Source: an uncultured cyanobacterium (GTDB taxonomy: Bacteria > Cyanobacteriota > Cyanobacteriia > PCC-6307 > Cyanobiaceae). From it: a stretch of DNA of 6,473 nucleotides. The stretch is from assembly GCA_903921295.1 (NCBI GenBank), contig CAIXOZ010000196.1, forward strand, positions 1 to 6,473, read 5' to 3'. Below are positions 6,212 through 6,473 of this stretch, piece after piece; the stretch's first letter is position 1; each line of letters begins with the position of its first letter. The notes beneath the pieces are model-generated. The model worked only from the letters and a program-made list of their open reading frames with translations. It was not told where the DNA came from and did no database searches. A program made the position numbers and the translations under genes.

Positions 6212-6397
6212 ATGAGCATCGGCGAAGTGTTTCTCGGAAGCCTGACCACAGGGGTGATCACCCCAGAGGAAATCAACTGGCTCACGGCCATGCAGCATCA
6301 TTTCTCGCGTCAGGAGGAGGCCACCGCTCTCCGGATCGGGCGCCTGCTGGATGACGGCCTGATTCAGATCGGCTGCCGGCTCCCGATCGCCGGATGA
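6212..6397 (+). CDS. Small hypothetical protein, 61 residues
   Basis: The ATG at 6212 opens a 61-residue frame ending in TGA at 6395-6397. The protein begins MSIGEVFLGSLTTGVITPEE and continues INWLTAMQHHFSRQEEATAL, then RIGRLLDDGLIQIGCRLPIAG. It is soluble, rich in charged residues, and has two probable helices at about 17-34 and 35-48, with a C-terminal IGCRLPI containing the only Cys. Composition is balanced and protein-like, unlike the Arg/Ala/Pro-rich shadow frames nearby, and this is the main evidence for coding. I have an unverified impression that similar short proteins occur in picocyanobacteria, but I cannot name a family. No Shine-Dalgarno is visible; a -10-like TAGCGT lies 24 bases upstream, so the mRNA leader may be very short. 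Its neighbours give no functional clue. Confidence 0.7.
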   Translation: MSIGEVFLGSLTTGVITPEEINWLTAMQHHFSRQEEATALRIGRLLDDGLIQIGCRLPIAG

Positions 6398-6473
6398 CGA
6401 TGGGCCCGGGTCGCGCCAGGATCAGAACACCGTCGCGATCCTTGCGTCCATGACCCGTGCCGATGGTCCCAGC
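6398..6473. other. Right edge: possible start of a further gene, undecided
   Basis: An ATG at 6450 opens a plus frame that stays open to the edge (MTRADGPS) with no visible ribosome site. On the minus strand a frame enters from the edge and ends at the TGA at 6424-6422 (ending MDARIATVF). Eight to sixteen codons are too few to choose between these, so neither is called as a gene. A GGGCCCGGG stretch at about 6402-6410 is GC-rich but forms no clear terminator. Confidence 0.25.

Noticed and set aside
1..6473. Search by eye for CRISPR arrays, insertion sequences, tRNA genes, attachment sites and toxin-antitoxin or defence genes
   Set aside because: I saw no spaced direct repeats, terminal inverted repeats, transposase motifs, tRNA-like cloverleaf segments or defence domains. 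Every long credible frame is a housekeeping or envelope protein.

Overview
The window reads as chromosomal DNA of a high-GC picocyanobacterium (Cyanobium or freshwater/halotolerant Synechococcus type). The evidence is a strongly GC-rich composition, a GGPP synthase of the cyanobacterial CrtE type near folD, frequent GTG/TTG starts with poor Shine-Dalgarno sites, and two copies of the cyanobacterial HIP1 palindrome GCGATCGC. The genus is inferred from gene content and composition, because no database search was possible.

Layout from left to right. Positions 1-186 (minus) hold the first 62 codons of crtE, a geranylgeranyl diphosphate synthase that runs off the left edge. A 220-base divergent spacer follows, then a small multi-pass membrane protein of unknown function (407-871, plus). 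It converges, with a 17-base gap, on an exported GHL10/DigH-like glycoside-hydrolase family protein (889-2058, minus). Upstream of that on the same strand is folD (2107-3003, minus), the bifunctional one-carbon folate enzyme. A 140-base divergent spacer separates folD from a large 7TM-HD phosphohydrolase of the PgpH type (3144-5234, plus), a predicted c-di-AMP phosphodiesterase. Its 3' end overlaps by 27 bases the 3' end of a RluA-family pseudouridine synthase (5208 to about 5942, minus). After a spacer comes a 61-codon small ORF (6212-6397, plus). The right edge holds at most the first codons of another gene.

Function. This is mainly a housekeeping neighbourhood: isoprenoid/carotenoid/chlorophyll precursor supply (crtE), one-carbon metabolism (folD), envelope glycan handling (GHL10 protein), second-messenger breakdown (PgpH-like), and rRNA/tRNA modification (RluA-like). 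folD and the GHL10 gene are 48 bases apart on one strand and could be cotranscribed. The other genes alternate in strand and are probably separate units.

I found no mobile element, CRISPR array, RNA gene or defence system, and nothing that makes a convincing undescribed system. The items most worth a second look are the Gln in place of the second His of the EHH motif in the PgpH-like protein, the two unrecognised small proteins, and the gene pair lying between folD and crtE. Very long antisense open frames opposite pgpH, folD and the GHL10 gene are judged to be composition artefacts.
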